Positions 51,899 through 60,808 are shown, counted from the first letter of the stretch. The stretch: 64,000 nucleotides of DNA from Bacteroides cutis (GCF_900241005.1 NZ_OEST01000001.1:930001-994000), one strand, 5' to 3'. Numbers and translations: made by a program. The notes: a model not told the origin generated them from the letters alone.

Positions 51899-53080
51899 AT
51901 GGTAACCTTTAAAGACAAAGTCTCAAAACTCTTTCAGGAATATGAAGAGTTAATTACAAGAAAAAACCTACCTTTGGAAGGAGGAAATGGCATATTCACC
52001 CGTTATAAGTACCCGGTGGTGACAGCGGCCCATACGCCTGTGTTCTGGCGATACGATTTAGATGAGAAGTCGAATCCTTATTTGATGGAACGTATCGGCA
52101 TGAATGCCGCGATGAACTCAGGTGCTATCAAATGGAATGGGAAGTACCTGATGGTGGTGCGTGTGGAAGGGGCAGACCGTAAATCGTTCTTTGCTGTAGC
52201 CGAGAGTCCGAATGGTATTGATAATTTCCGTTTCTGGGACTATCCCGTTACGATGCCGGAGGATTTGATTCCCGCAACAAATATTTATGATATGCGTCTT
52301 ACTGCTCATGAAGACGGTTGGATTTATGGTATCTTTTGTGCGGAGCGCCATGATGACAATGCACCGGCGGGAGACTTGTCGGCAGCTACGGCGACGGCAG
52401 CTATCGCGCGTACCAAAGATTTGAAAAATTGGGAACGCCTGCCGGATTTGAAGACGAAGAGCCAACAGCGCAATGTCGTTCTTCATCCGGAGTTTGTAGA
52501 TGGGAAATACGCCCTCTATACCCGTCCGCAAGATGGCTTTATCGACACCGGTAGTGGCGGTGGCATCGGCTGGGCATTGGTAGATGACATGACATGTGCG
52601 GAGGTGAAAGAAGAGAAGATTATAGATCACCGCTATTATCATACGATTAAAGAGGTGAAGAACGGTGAAGGACCGCATCCTATCAAGACCCCGAAAGGCT
52701 GGTTGCATCTGGCTCATGGAGTACGTGCTTGCGCGGCCGGACTGCGTTATGTACTTTATATGTATATGACGGCTCTTGATGATCCGACGAAACTGATTGC
52801 CGCTCCCGGGGGGTATTTCATGGCTCCGGAAGGTGAAGAACGCATCGGTGATGTCAGCAATGTGCTCTTCTCCAATGGATGGATTGCCGATGAAGACGGA
52901 ACGGTTTTCATCTACTATGCTTCCTCGGATACGCGTATGCATGTGGCGACTTCCACTGTGGACAAACTGGTAGATTACTGTATGAATACACCTGCCGACG
53001 GTTTGGGTACTTCCGCATCGGTAGAAACCTTGAAGAGGTTGATAGATAAAAACTTTGAAATACTGTCATGGCAACACTGA
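51899..53080 (+). CDS. GH130 4-O-beta-mannosyl-glucose phosphorylase
   Basis: Cytoplasmic phosphorylase of 393 residues, no signal peptide. Uses phosphate to cleave beta-1,4-mannosyl-glucose into mannose-1-phosphate and glucose, saving ATP. Five-bladed propeller repeats are visible (KYLMVVRVEGADRKSFFAVA, HPEFVDGKYALYTRPQDGF). Asp131 in the segment YDMRLTAHEDGW is at the number given for the catalytic acid in the B. fragilis enzyme structure (recalled, not checked). The context, with a 2-epimerase two genes downstream, fits GH130 subfamily 1. 14 nt after GH26; the symporter gene overlaps its end by 13 nt. Confidence 0.95.
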   Translation: MVTFKDKVSKLFQEYEELITRKNLPLEGGNGIFTRYKYPVVTAAHTPVFWRYDLDEKSNPYLMERIGMNAAMNSGAIKWNGKYLMVVRVEGADRKSFFAVAESPNGIDNFRFWDYPVTMPEDLIPATNIYDMRLTAHEDGWIYGIFCAERHDDNAPAGDLSAATATAAIARTKDLKNWERLPDLKTKSQQRNVVLHPEFVDGKYALYTRPQDGFIDTGSGGGIGWALVDDMTCAEVKEEKIIDHRYYHTIKEVKNGEGPHPIKTPKGWLHLAHGVRACAAGLRYVLYMYMTALDDPTKLIAAPGGYFMAPEGEERIGDVSNVLFSNGWIADEDGTVFIYYASSDTRMHVATSTVDKLVDYCMNTPADGLGTSASVETLKRLIDKNFEILSWQH

Positions 53081-54459
53081 AAGAAAAAATAGGTTATGGT
53101 TTCGGAGATATGTCTTCCTCTATGTTTTGGAAGATATTCTCCTATTACCTGCCGTTCTTTTATTCGAATATCTTTGGTCTGAGTCTGGCCGATGCAGGCG
53201 TGCTGATGTTGGTAACCCGTATTTGGGACGCGTTATCCGATCCCATGATGGGAGTGATTGCCGACCGCACTCATACCCGTTGGGGCAAATATCGTCCGTA
53301 CCTGTTATGGGTGGCAGCGCCTTTTGCCATTGCGGGAATATTACTTTTTACTACTCCCGACATGGGGGCAACGGGTAAACTCATCTGGGCATATGCTACC
53401 TATATCCTGATGATGACCGTATATACGGCCATCAATGTTCCATACGGGGCTATGTTGGGCGTGATGACCGATGACTCGAATACGAAAACGATTTTCTCTT
53501 CTTACCGTATGTTCTTTGCATACGGTGGCAGTTTCATTGCTTTGGGAGCGTGGGAGCCGTTGTGCAATTGGTTCAAGTCGATGGATTGCAGCACTGCCGG
53601 AAGCTGGCAATACGCTATGATCGTCATTGCCTCTTTTTGTTTTCTCGGTTTCTTGCTCTGTTTCAGTATGACGAGAGAACACGTCAAGAGTGCTGCTGCC
53701 CAATCAATAGGTAAAGATGTGAAGTCACTCGTCCGCAATTCTCCCTGGTGGATATTGAACGGTGCGGCTTTGCTCTCCAATTTCTTTAATACGGTGCGTG
53801 GGGCTACTGCCGCTTACTTCTTTAAAGACTATATCAGTGCGAATGCTTATCTTGATTTCGGCATCTTCAATATTGTGCTCTATGCGGGGCTGTTCCTTAT
53901 GGTAGGTGAAGTCTGCAATATGTTGGGAGTAGCGTTGGCCGTACCTTTATCATTGAAATTCGGTAAGAAGTCCACCTATGTCCTTTCATTGGTTTGCTTG
54001 GCTGTTTTTAGCGTACTCTTTTTCTTTGTGCCCAATAACGGATTGGGTTGGTGGCTGATGATGATATTCCAAGTACTGATTTCTATTTGTACAGGGATTG
54101 TTTCTCCGCTTATCTGGAGTATGTATGCCGACGTGGCAGACTATGCCGAACAAAAGGATGGTACATCATCGACGGGATTGATTTTCTCTTCAGGTTCTAT
54201 GGCTCAAAAGTTTGGCGGTGCTTTTGCCGGTTGGGCTGTGATGGCATTGCTGGCATGCTTTGGTTACAATACAGCCGAGAATGCCATACAGACACCCGAA
54301 GCATTGAATGGTCTTAGGTATCTGATGAGCTTTATTCCCGCTGCGATTGCGGCAGTCTCCATTCTGGTTCTGTTGATTTATCCATTGAACAAAGCTCGGA
54401 TGATGGCTATCAATGCGGAATTGAAAGAACGAAGAGGAAGTGATCGTTTAATGGAATGA
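53068..54459 (+). CDS. GPH/MFS-type disaccharide symporter
   Basis: Inner-membrane cation:glycoside symporter of 463 residues with about 12 hydrophobic helices. Family motifs: EKIGYGFGDMSSSMFWKIFS at the N-terminus, DPMMGVIADRTHTRWGKYRP in the first cytoplasmic loop and MYADVADYAEQKDGTSSTGL in the second half. It probably moves beta-1,4-mannobiose, and perhaps Man-Glc disaccharides, from periplasm to cytoplasm with a sodium ion or proton. It overlaps GH130 by 13 nt in another frame and precedes the epimerase by 25 nt; all four are one operon. Confidence 0.92.
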   Translation: MATLKEKIGYGFGDMSSSMFWKIFSYYLPFFYSNIFGLSLADAGVLMLVTRIWDALSDPMMGVIADRTHTRWGKYRPYLLWVAAPFAIAGILLFTTPDMGATGKLIWAYATYILMMTVYTAINVPYGAMLGVMTDDSNTKTIFSSYRMFFAYGGSFIALGAWEPLCNWFKSMDCSTAGSWQYAMIVIASFCFLGFLLCFSMTREHVKSAAAQSIGKDVKSLVRNSPWWILNGAALLSNFFNTVRGATAAYFFKDYISANAYLDFGIFNIVLYAGLFLMVGEVCNMLGVALAVPLSLKFGKKSTYVLSLVCLAVFSVLFFFVPNNGLGWWLMMIFQVLISICTGIVSPLIWSMYADVADYAEQKDGTSSTGLIFSSGSMAQKFGGAFAGWAVMALLACFGYNTAENAIQTPEALNGLRYLMSFIPAAIAAVSILVLLIYPLNKARMMAINAELKERRGSDRLME

Positions 54460-54484
54460 TAATATGATGAGGATTGTTGGAATT

Positions 54485-55672
54485 ATGAATATAAATAAGA
54501 TGAAGAAGGAAATGGAGGAAGAATTGGTATCCAATATCCTCCCTTTCTGGATGAATAGAATGACAGATCTGGTAAACGGCGGTTTCTATGGCCGTATTGC
54601 CGGAACAGAGGTATTGATGCCTGAAGCGGAGAAGGGAGCTATCTTGAATGCACGTATTTTGTGGACTTTCTCGGCCGCTTATCGTCTTTTAAAGAATTCT
54701 GATTATCTGAAAACTGCTACACGGGCAAAACGAACTATCATTGACAAGTTCTATGACAAGGATTTTGGAGGAGTTTATTGGTCGCTCGACTGTAAGGGGC
54801 AGCCGTTGGATACTAAAAAACAGATTTATGCTTTAGGTTTTGCCATTTACGGTTTGAGCGAGTATCATCGGGCTACGGGTGATGAGGAAGCTCTGGACTA
54901 TGCCATCCGCCTTTTTGAAAGTATCGAGCAGCATAGTTTCGATGCAATAAAGAATGGTTATTGCGAAGCGTTGACTCGCGAATGGGGTGAAATAGCCGAT
55001 ATGCGTTTGAGTGATAAGGACGAGAACGAACGTAAAACGATGAATACCCACTTGCACATTCTTGAACCTTATACCAATCTGTACCGGGTATGGAAAGATG
55101 AACGTCTGGAACGGCAACTCCGTAATCTGATTTCTCTCTTTACAGACAAAATCCTGAACCAGCACACCGGGCATTTGGAGTTGTTCTTCAATGACGATTG
55201 GGTAAGTAAATATCGTATCGTTTCCTACGGGCACGATATTGAAGCTTCGTGGCTGATACATGAAGCGGCCCTTGTTTTAGGAGATAAGACGGTGTTGGCA
55301 AAAGTCGAGCCATTGGTGGAGTATATCGCAGCCGCTGCCGATGAAGGGTTGACCCCGGAGGGCGGAATGATTTATGAAACTTTTCTTGATAAGAATAAAA
55401 CCGATACCGACCGCCACTGGTGGGTACAAGCGGAGAACGTGGTGGGGCATGTCAATCTCTATCAGCATTTCGATGACGAAGTAGCGTTGCAGAAAGCTTT
55501 TCGTTGTTGGGAGTTTATCAAGAAGTATCTGATAGATTATAAATACGGTGAATGGCATTGGAGTGTACGCGCTGACGGTACGGTGGATACCTCCGATGAT
55601 AAAGCCGGATTTTGGAAATGCCCGTATCATAACGGACGCATGTGTATGGAAATAATAGAACGTTTTTCATAA
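54485..55672 (+). CDS. Cellobiose/mannobiose 2-epimerase
   Basis: Cytoplasmic AGE-family enzyme of 395 residues that epimerises the reducing-end sugar, turning mannobiose into mannosyl-glucose for GH130. The start is uncertain: 54485 (MNINKMKKEME) is preferred for an upstream AGGATTG, while 54464 would add seven residues and 54500 would remove five. Alpha/alpha-barrel motifs include MTDLVNGGFYGRIAG, TMNTHLHILEPYTNLYRVW with catalytic-type His, YGHDIEASWLIHEAA, RHWWVQAENVVGHVN and GEWHWSVRADG. Last gene of the GH26 operon, convergent with aspartate kinase only 18 nt away. Confidence 0.94.
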   Translation: MNINKMKKEMEEELVSNILPFWMNRMTDLVNGGFYGRIAGTEVLMPEAEKGAILNARILWTFSAAYRLLKNSDYLKTATRAKRTIIDKFYDKDFGGVYWSLDCKGQPLDTKKQIYALGFAIYGLSEYHRATGDEEALDYAIRLFESIEQHSFDAIKNGYCEALTREWGEIADMRLSDKDENERKTMNTHLHILEPYTNLYRVWKDERLERQLRNLISLFTDKILNQHTGHLELFFNDDWVSKYRIVSYGHDIEASWLIHEAALVLGDKTVLAKVEPLVEYIAAAADEGLTPEGGMIYETFLDKNKTDTDRHWWVQAENVVGHVNLYQHFDDEVALQKAFRCWEFIKKYLIDYKYGEWHWSVRADGTVDTSDDKAGFWKCPYHNGRMCMEIIERFS

Positions 55673-55690
55673 GTGTTTGGATAATAGTTT

Positions 55691-57016
55691 TTATACTTCT
55701 TCCGGTTGGAAGAGTTTATCATTAAGGGCTTGTAGAGCCTTTTTTTTGTCACTGGTCTTGATGACGAACGCTACATCGTTATTACTGCTCCCATAGGAAA
55801 TCATTCGTAAGGGGATGTCATTCAACACTTCGATAATTTCTGCCTCAAATCCGGTATGTTGCCATTGCATATTCCCTACCACGGAAACTATACTCATGCG
55901 GTTTTCTACCAGTATTTTTGCATAACGATTTAGTTCGGATAGTATACCGGATAAACGCTCGCAATTGTCTATGGCAACAGATATATCCAGATTGGAAGAT
56001 ACCAACAGACAGAGGGGGGTACGGTATTTAGCGAATGTTTCAAATATTTTGCTGATGAATAAATAGGGACACAGGGCATGATTAGACCTGAATTTGACAT
56101 AAATGATGTTATCTTTGGCTGCTATGGCTTTGATAACATTGGCATCTTGCCGGTCGGATATCAGTGTACCTGTTGCTGTAGGTTCCATAGAGTTGAGTAG
56201 TCGTACCGGAATATTACGTTTCCTTGCCGGTGCAATACAAAATGGATGTAAGATTTTAGCTCCATAGAATGCCAGTTGTTCGGCTTCATTAAAACTGAGA
56301 TGTTTCACGGTATGTGTACCGCTTACTTCACGCGGGTCATTATTGTGTATGCCGTCAATATCTGTCCATATTTGTATTTCCTCGGCTTGGATGGCCGTCC
56401 CGATGAGAGAGGCTGTATAGTCACTGCCTCCTCGTTTCAGATTATCTGTTTCACCGTAAGCATTTTTGCAAATAAAACCTTGTGTGATGAAAAGTTGCGT
56501 ATTCGGATATTGGTTTATTTCGTTCTGAAGCCGCTTTTCTATATAATCTAAATCAGGTTCGCCATCCAGACCGGTACGCATAAAGTTGAAAGCGCAAAGT
56601 AGTGTACTGTTGACTTTCTGTTCGTGCAGATAGAAATTCATCAAAGCGGTGCTGATCAATTCACCTTGTGCAAGTACCTCCTTTTCTTCGATGGCGGTAA
56701 AAGAGTCTTTAGTAAACTTCCATATTTGCTGAAAGCGTTCGAGAATATAATCAATTGCTTCCTGTTTGATGAGTTTGTCCGTTAATAGTTCGTTGGCAAA
56801 GTCTATGAACTGAAATTCCAGACGAGTTATCTTATCATGTGCCAATTCAATATCACGGCTGAAAAGGCTTGCCGCAATCTCTTCCAAATAATTCGTAGTG
56901 CCTGCCGTGGCAGACAATACTACTATTTTGGGGGTAGCATCTGCGACAAGTTCAGCTACATGTTTCATCCTTTCTACTGTACCGACGGAAGTTCCGCCAA
57001 ATTTGCAAACTTTCAT
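55691..57016 (-). CDS. lysC: Aspartate kinase (monofunctional)
   Basis: Cytoplasmic kinase of 441 residues, the first step to lysine, threonine and methionine. The kinase motif KFGGTSVG is at residues 5-12, RGGSDYTASLIGTAI is in the amino-acid kinase core, and WTDIDGIHNNDPREV is the substrate loop. The C-terminal third holds ACT domains (IVSVVGNMQW, and DIPLRMISYGSSNNDVAFVI), so feedback inhibition is likely. No homoserine dehydrogenase domain is attached, unlike ThrA. Single leftward gene with no visible link to the PUL or kdp genes. An inverted repeat upstream (57074-57111) is of unknown function. Confidence 0.93.
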   Translation of the reverse strand: MKVCKFGGTSVGTVERMKHVAELVADATPKIVVLSATAGTTNYLEEIAASLFSRDIELAHDKITRLEFQFIDFANELLTDKLIKQEAIDYILERFQQIWKFTKDSFTAIEEKEVLAQGELISTALMNFYLHEQKVNSTLLCAFNFMRTGLDGEPDLDYIEKRLQNEINQYPNTQLFITQGFICKNAYGETDNLKRGGSDYTASLIGTAIQAEEIQIWTDIDGIHNNDPREVSGTHTVKHLSFNEAEQLAFYGAKILHPFCIAPARKRNIPVRLLNSMEPTATGTLISDRQDANVIKAIAAKDNIIYVKFRSNHALCPYLFISKIFETFAKYRTPLCLLVSSNLDISVAIDNCERLSGILSELNRYAKILVENRMSIVSVVGNMQWQHTGFEAEIIEVLNDIPLRMISYGSSNNDVAFVIKTSDKKKALQALNDKLFQPEEV

Positions 57017-57073
57017 TTTTTGTTCTTTTTTTGATTATTCATTTATTATTAATTTGAGAGAAGGCATTATTAC

Positions 57074-57111
57074 CTTTTCATTTTAGCATGTTTTTATCAA
57101 AATGAAAAGGC
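57074..57111. repeat. 12-bp inverted repeat upstream of aspartate kinase and the response regulator
   Basis: CCTTTTCATTTT (57074-57085) and AAAATGAAAAGG (57100-57111), perfect, 14-nt spacer. It lies in the divergent intergenic region, 58 nt before the kinase start. May be an operator or a leader hairpin. No lysine riboswitch structure was recognised. Confidence 0.5.
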
Positions 57112-57251
57112 GTGATAGCAGACCTGATATCTGTCTTTATGCTTTTCTACGGTTGTCCTGATGAGGATCTACTACTTTTCATACCTTTTTGCATTCAGAC
57201 TCTCGTCTATAAAAGTTCAAAAGATGTGCCGTTGCTTTTATGGAAAAATTC

Positions 57252-57259
57252 TATATTTG
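57252..57259 (+). promoter_or_regulatory. -7 promoter element of the sigma-54 activator gene
   Basis: TATATTTG, exact Bacteroides -7 box, 46 nt before the ATG at 57306. The -33 element is weak (GTTG at 57231-57234, 17-nt spacing). Confidence 0.55.
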
Positions 57260-57305
57260 CACGTCCCTGTTTTTACCATTTGTCATTTAAAATCTATTTT
57301 TTGAT

Positions 57306-58649
57306 ATGAGTAAGATATTGATCATTGATGATGAGGTACAAATTCGTACCTTATTGGCACGCATGATGGAACTGGAAGGTTATGAAGTCTGTCAGGCCGG
57401 TGATTGCAGGGCTGCTTTGAAACAATTGGAACTTCAAGGTCCGGATGTGGCGTTGTGCGACGTCTTTCTTCCTGATGGGAATGGTGTCGATTTAGTGCTG
57501 GCCATCAAGAAAGCCGCTCCTAATGTAGAGGTTATTCTCTTGACGGCGCACGGCAATATCCCCGATGGAGTGCAGGCTATTAAAAACGGTGCTTTCGACT
57601 ATATCACCAAAGGAGACGACAATAATAAGATTATTCCTCTGATAAGTCGTGCCGTCGAGAAGGCACGTATGAACGTGCGGTTAGAGAAATTGGAGAAGAA
57701 AATGGGGCAGGCTTATTCTTTCGATTCTATCTTAGGAGAATCCAAAGTCCTGAAGGATGCTGTTTCATTAGCTCGCAAGGTGGCAGGGACAGACGTACCC
57801 GTGCTGTTGACCGGAGAGACGGGAACCGGTAAGGAAGTCTTTGCCCAAGCTATTCATTATAATAGTAAACGTGCCAAGCAGAGTTTTGTAGCGGTGAATT
57901 GTTCTTCGTTCAGTAAGGAACTATTGGAAAGTGAAATGTTCGGGCATAAGGCGGGTTCGTTTACTGGGGCATTGAAAGATAAGAAAGGATTGTTCGAAGA
58001 GGCCAACAACGGCACTATCTTTTTGGATGAAATAGGTGAGATGGCTTTCGAACTCCAAGCCAAACTGTTGCGTATCCTTGAAACGGGAGAATATATCAAG
58101 ATAGGGGACACGAAACCCACTCGTGTCAATGTGCGCATTATCGCTGCAACCAACCGTAATTTGCCGGAAGAGATCTCCAAAGACCGTTTTCGTGAGGATT
58201 TATTCTATCGTCTCAGTGTTTTCCAGGTACATCTGCCGCCTTTACGTGAACGTATGGGCGATATCCGCTTGCTGGCAAAGGCCTTTGTGAAGAACTTCTC
58301 CGTACAACTGTCGCGTGCGATAGGTGAGATTTCTCCCGAATTTCTTGCCGCCCTGGAACAACAGCCCTGGAAAGGGAATATCCGCGAATTGCGCAATGTG
58401 ATAGAACGTAGCCTGATTGTCTGTGAGGGCGAACGGCTGGAAGTGGAAGACTTGCCACTCGAAATTCAGAATGTCCATTATGAACAATCGGACGATAATG
58501 CTTCCGGCAGTTTTGAACTTTCGGCTATGGAACGCCGCCACATAGCCCGTGTATTGGAATACACCAAAGGGAATAAGACGGAAGCTGCACGGCTCCTGAA
58601 GATTGGATTGACCACCTTGTACCGTAAGATTGAGGAATATAAGATATAG
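57306..58649 (+). CDS. Sigma-54-dependent response regulator (NtrC type)
   Basis: Enhancer-binding activator of 447 residues. Receiver domain about 1-120 with phospho-acceptor Asp52 in CDVFLPDGNG. AAA+ domain about 140-375: Walker A GETGTGKE (170-177), the sigma-54 contact loop as GSFTGA (217-222, usually GAFTGA) and Walker B TIFLDEIGE (237-245). Fis-type HTH at the C-terminus (NKTEAARLLKIGLTTLYRKI). It precedes the kdp genes on the same strand, and a good -24/-12 promoter follows its terminator, so it is the probable activator of kdpFABC in place of a KdpE. The partner kinase is not in the window and may lie to the right. Confidence 0.92.
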   Translation: MSKILIIDDEVQIRTLLARMMELEGYEVCQAGDCRAALKQLELQGPDVALCDVFLPDGNGVDLVLAIKKAAPNVEVILLTAHGNIPDGVQAIKNGAFDYITKGDDNNKIIPLISRAVEKARMNVRLEKLEKKMGQAYSFDSILGESKVLKDAVSLARKVAGTDVPVLLTGETGTGKEVFAQAIHYNSKRAKQSFVAVNCSSFSKELLESEMFGHKAGSFTGALKDKKGLFEEANNGTIFLDEIGEMAFELQAKLLRILETGEYIKIGDTKPTRVNVRIIAATNRNLPEEISKDRFREDLFYRLSVFQVHLPPLRERMGDIRLLAKAFVKNFSVQLSRAIGEISPEFLAALEQQPWKGNIRELRNVIERSLIVCEGERLEVEDLPLEIQNVHYEQSDDNASGSFELSAMERRHIARVLEYTKGNKTEAARLLKIGLTTLYRKIEEYKI

Positions 58650-58714
58650 TTGGATTTTCAATCTTTTTGTTAAAGTGCATTTTTTATTTTACTACTATTA
58701 CTCCTTCTATTTTG

Positions 58715-58752
58715 ACAAGCACCCTTCCATTTTGGAAGGGTGCTTGTTGTTT
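58715..58752 (+). terminator. Terminator of the response regulator gene
   Basis: 14-bp perfect stem ACAAGCACCCTTCC (58715-58728) and GGAAGGGTGCTTGT (58734-58747), loop ATTTT, then a T-rich tail. Separates the regulator transcript from the kdp promoter. Confidence 0.85.
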
Positions 58753-58817
58753 ATTTCTTTCTCTATATAATATACACCTCTCTGTTTATTAGTTACTTAT
58801 AGTGTAACTTCATTCTT

Positions 58818-58833
58818 TGGCACATCTTTGGCA
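58818..58833 (+). promoter_or_regulatory. Sigma-54 (-24/-12) promoter of the kdp operon
   Basis: TGGCACATCTTTGGCA. The GG and GC doublets are exactly 12 nt apart, as in the consensus TGGCACG-N4-TTGCW. Mismatches are at the seventh position and one T of TTGC. Transcription would start near 58844, about 40 nt before the first small gene. Adjacent to a sigma-54 activator gene. Confidence 0.75.
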
Positions 58834-58882
58834 TCTTACTTTCCCGGTAAAAACATATAGTAACATTTTAAAAGGTAAAAAC

Positions 58883-58978
58883 ATGGGAACAACTATTTCA
58901 TTTATTCTCTGCCTGTTGAGCGGCTTGTTCGCTTTCTGGCTTTTCTGGAAGTGTGTAGATTGGTTTGAAAAGATTTAA
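58883..58978 (+). CDS. 31-residue membrane peptide upstream of kdpF
   Basis: Short frame starting MGTTISFILCLLSGLFAFWL and ending in FWKCVDWFEKI: one hydrophobic helix (about residues 5-23) and a short charged tail. It begins about 40 nt after the sigma-54 promoter and ends 12 nt before kdpF, with AAAAGGTAAAAAC before its ATG. It is not KdpF itself, which follows. It could be a second small subunit or a regulator of the Kdp complex. I know of no named family for it. Confidence is moderate because very short frames can occur by chance, but position and membrane character support it. Confidence 0.6.
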   Translation: MGTTISFILCLLSGLFAFWLFWKCVDWFEKI

Positions 58979-58990
58979 AGGAGAGGGATT

Positions 58991-59071
58991 ATGTACACAA
59001 TATTATTTGTATTAGGTATAGCGGTGTTCGGGTACTTGATGTATGTGCTTTTGAAGCCCGAGAAGTTTTGA
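58991..59071 (+). CDS. kdpF: K+-transporting ATPase small subunit KdpF
   Basis: A 26-residue single-helix peptide, MYTILFVLGIAVFGYLMYVL then LKPEKF. The C-terminal KPE(K)F after a GYLMYxLLxP helix is the KdpF hallmark; E. coli KdpF has 29 residues. It stabilises the KdpABC complex in the inner membrane. AAAGGAGAGGG before the ATG (58977-58987) is a good ribosome-binding site. 21 nt before kdpA. Confidence 0.9.
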   Translation: MYTILFVLGIAVFGYLMYVLLKPEKF

Positions 59072-59092
59072 GAGGTTTGTAAATGATAATCA

Positions 59093-60808
59093 ATGAATGA
59101 AATGAATACGGAAATTTTAGGTATAGCCTTGCAGATCTTTCTGATGGTGGGATTATCCTACCCGCTGGGGAAATACATTGCAAAGGTATATAAAGGAGAA
59201 AAAACAGGATCGGACTTCATGAAGCCGGTTGAGAGACTGATTTTTAAAGTAGGAGGCATTAATCCTCGGGAAGAGATGAACTGGAAACAATTCCTGAAAG
59301 CTCTCTTGATATTGAACGCCTTTTGGTTTATCTGGGGTATGATATTGTTGGTTACACAGCATTGGTTACCGTTAAATCCGGATGGAAATGGTCCGCAAAC
59401 TCCCAGTCAGGCATTTAATACCTGCATCAGCTTTATGGTAAATTGCAACTTACAACACTATTCCGGTGAAAGCGGTCTGACCTATTTCACCCAATTGTTT
59501 GTCATCATGCTCTTCCAGTTCATTACTGCCGCTACCGGCATGGCGGCTATGGCGGGTATCATGAAATCCATCGCTTCCAAAACCACGAAAACGATAGGTA
59601 ACTTCTGGAACTTCTTGGTTCTGAGCTGTACACGTATCTTGTTGCCACTTTCACTGGTTGTCGGTTTTCTGCTTATCACGCAAGGAACACCGATGGGATT
59701 TGAGGGTAAGATGAAAGTCACCACATTGGAAGGTCAGGAACAACTTGTGTCACAAGGTCCTGCGGCAGCTATCGTTCCCATCAAGCAGTTGGGTACCAAC
59801 GGCGGTGGATATTTCGGGGTAAACTCCTCGCATCCTTTGGAAAACCCTACTTATCTGTCTGATATAGCGGAATGTTGGGCTATCTTGATTATCCCGATGG
59901 CGATGGTCTTTGCGCTGGGCTTCTATACGAGACGAAAGAAATTGGCGTATAGTATTTATGGAGTGATGCTTTTTGCCTATCTGGTAGGTGTCGGCATCAA
60001 TGTTTATCAGGAAATGAATGGTAATCCGCGTATTGATGAACTGGGCATTGCGCAAGACGGTGGGGCAATGGAAGGCAAAGAAGTTCGTTTAGGGGCTGGA
60101 GCCACTGCCTTGTGGAGTATCACGACAACGGTCACTTCCAACGGATCGGTCAATGGCATGCACGATTCGACGATGCCTCTTAGTGGATTGATGGAAATGC
60201 TGAACATGCAGATTAATACCTGGTTCGGTGGCGTCGGAGTGGGTTGGATGAATTATTATACGTTCATTATTATCGCAGTATTCATTAGCGGACTGATGGT
60301 GGGGCGTACACCGGAATTTCTGGGCAAGAAGGTAGAGGCACGCGAAATGAAAATTGCCACTATTGTAGCTTTACTCCATCCGTTTGTGATCTTGGTCGGT
60401 ACTGCATTGTCCAGTTACCTCTATACCTACCATCCCGATTTCGTTGCGGGCGAGGGCGGATGGTTGAACAATCCCGGTTTTCACGGCCTGAGCGAACAGT
60501 TGTACGAGTTCACTTCCTGTGCCGCAAACAATGGTTCGGGCTTTGAGGGGCTGGGTGATAATACTCCGTTCTGGAATTATGCATGCGGTTGGGTACTTAT
60601 TCTGAGCCGGTTCATTCCGATTGTGGGGCAGGTAGCCATCGCAGGTTTATTGGCAGAGAAGAAATTTATTCCGGAGAGTGCCGGTACTCTGAAGACAGAC
60701 ACGCTGACGTTCGGCATTATGACTTTCGTTGTAATCTTCATTGTGGCTGCCCTGTCTTTCTTCCCGGCACATGCCCTGAGTACGATTGCCGAACATTTCT
60801 CAATGTAA
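59093..60808 (+). CDS. kdpA: K+-transporting ATPase subunit KdpA
   Basis: Potassium-binding and translocating inner-membrane subunit, 571 residues (568 if the second ATG at 59102 is used). Ten or so hydrophobic helices. The four selectivity-filter-like loops are seen as NTCISFMVNCNLQHYSGESG, LGTNGGGYFGVNSSHPLENP, TNGSVNGMHDSTM and CAANNGSGFEGLG. Part of high-affinity K+ uptake used at low external potassium. Good match to family length (E. coli 557). Confidence 0.96.
   Translation: MNEMNTEILGIALQIFLMVGLSYPLGKYIAKVYKGEKTGSDFMKPVERLIFKVGGINPREEMNWKQFLKALLILNAFWFIWGMILLVTQHWLPLNPDGNGPQTPSQAFNTCISFMVNCNLQHYSGESGLTYFTQLFVIMLFQFITAATGMAAMAGIMKSIASKTTKTIGNFWNFLVLSCTRILLPLSLVVGFLLITQGTPMGFEGKMKVTTLEGQEQLVSQGPAAAIVPIKQLGTNGGGYFGVNSSHPLENPTYLSDIAECWAILIIPMAMVFALGFYTRRKKLAYSIYGVMLFAYLVGVGINVYQEMNGNPRIDELGIAQDGGAMEGKEVRLGAGATALWSITTTVTSNGSVNGMHDSTMPLSGLMEMLNMQINTWFGGVGVGWMNYYTFIIIAVFISGLMVGRTPEFLGKKVEAREMKIATIVALLHPFVILVGTALSSYLYTYHPDFVAGEGGWLNNPGFHGLSEQLYEFTSCAANNGSGFEGLGDNTPFWNYACGWVLILSRFIPIVGQVAIAGLLAEKKFIPESAGTLKTDTLTFGIMTFVVIFIVAALSFFPAHALSTIAEHFSM

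Noticed and set aside
57017..57305. Lysine riboswitch before aspartate kinase
   Set aside because: The region is AT-rich, lacks the conserved junction sequences, and is too short between the dyad and the start.
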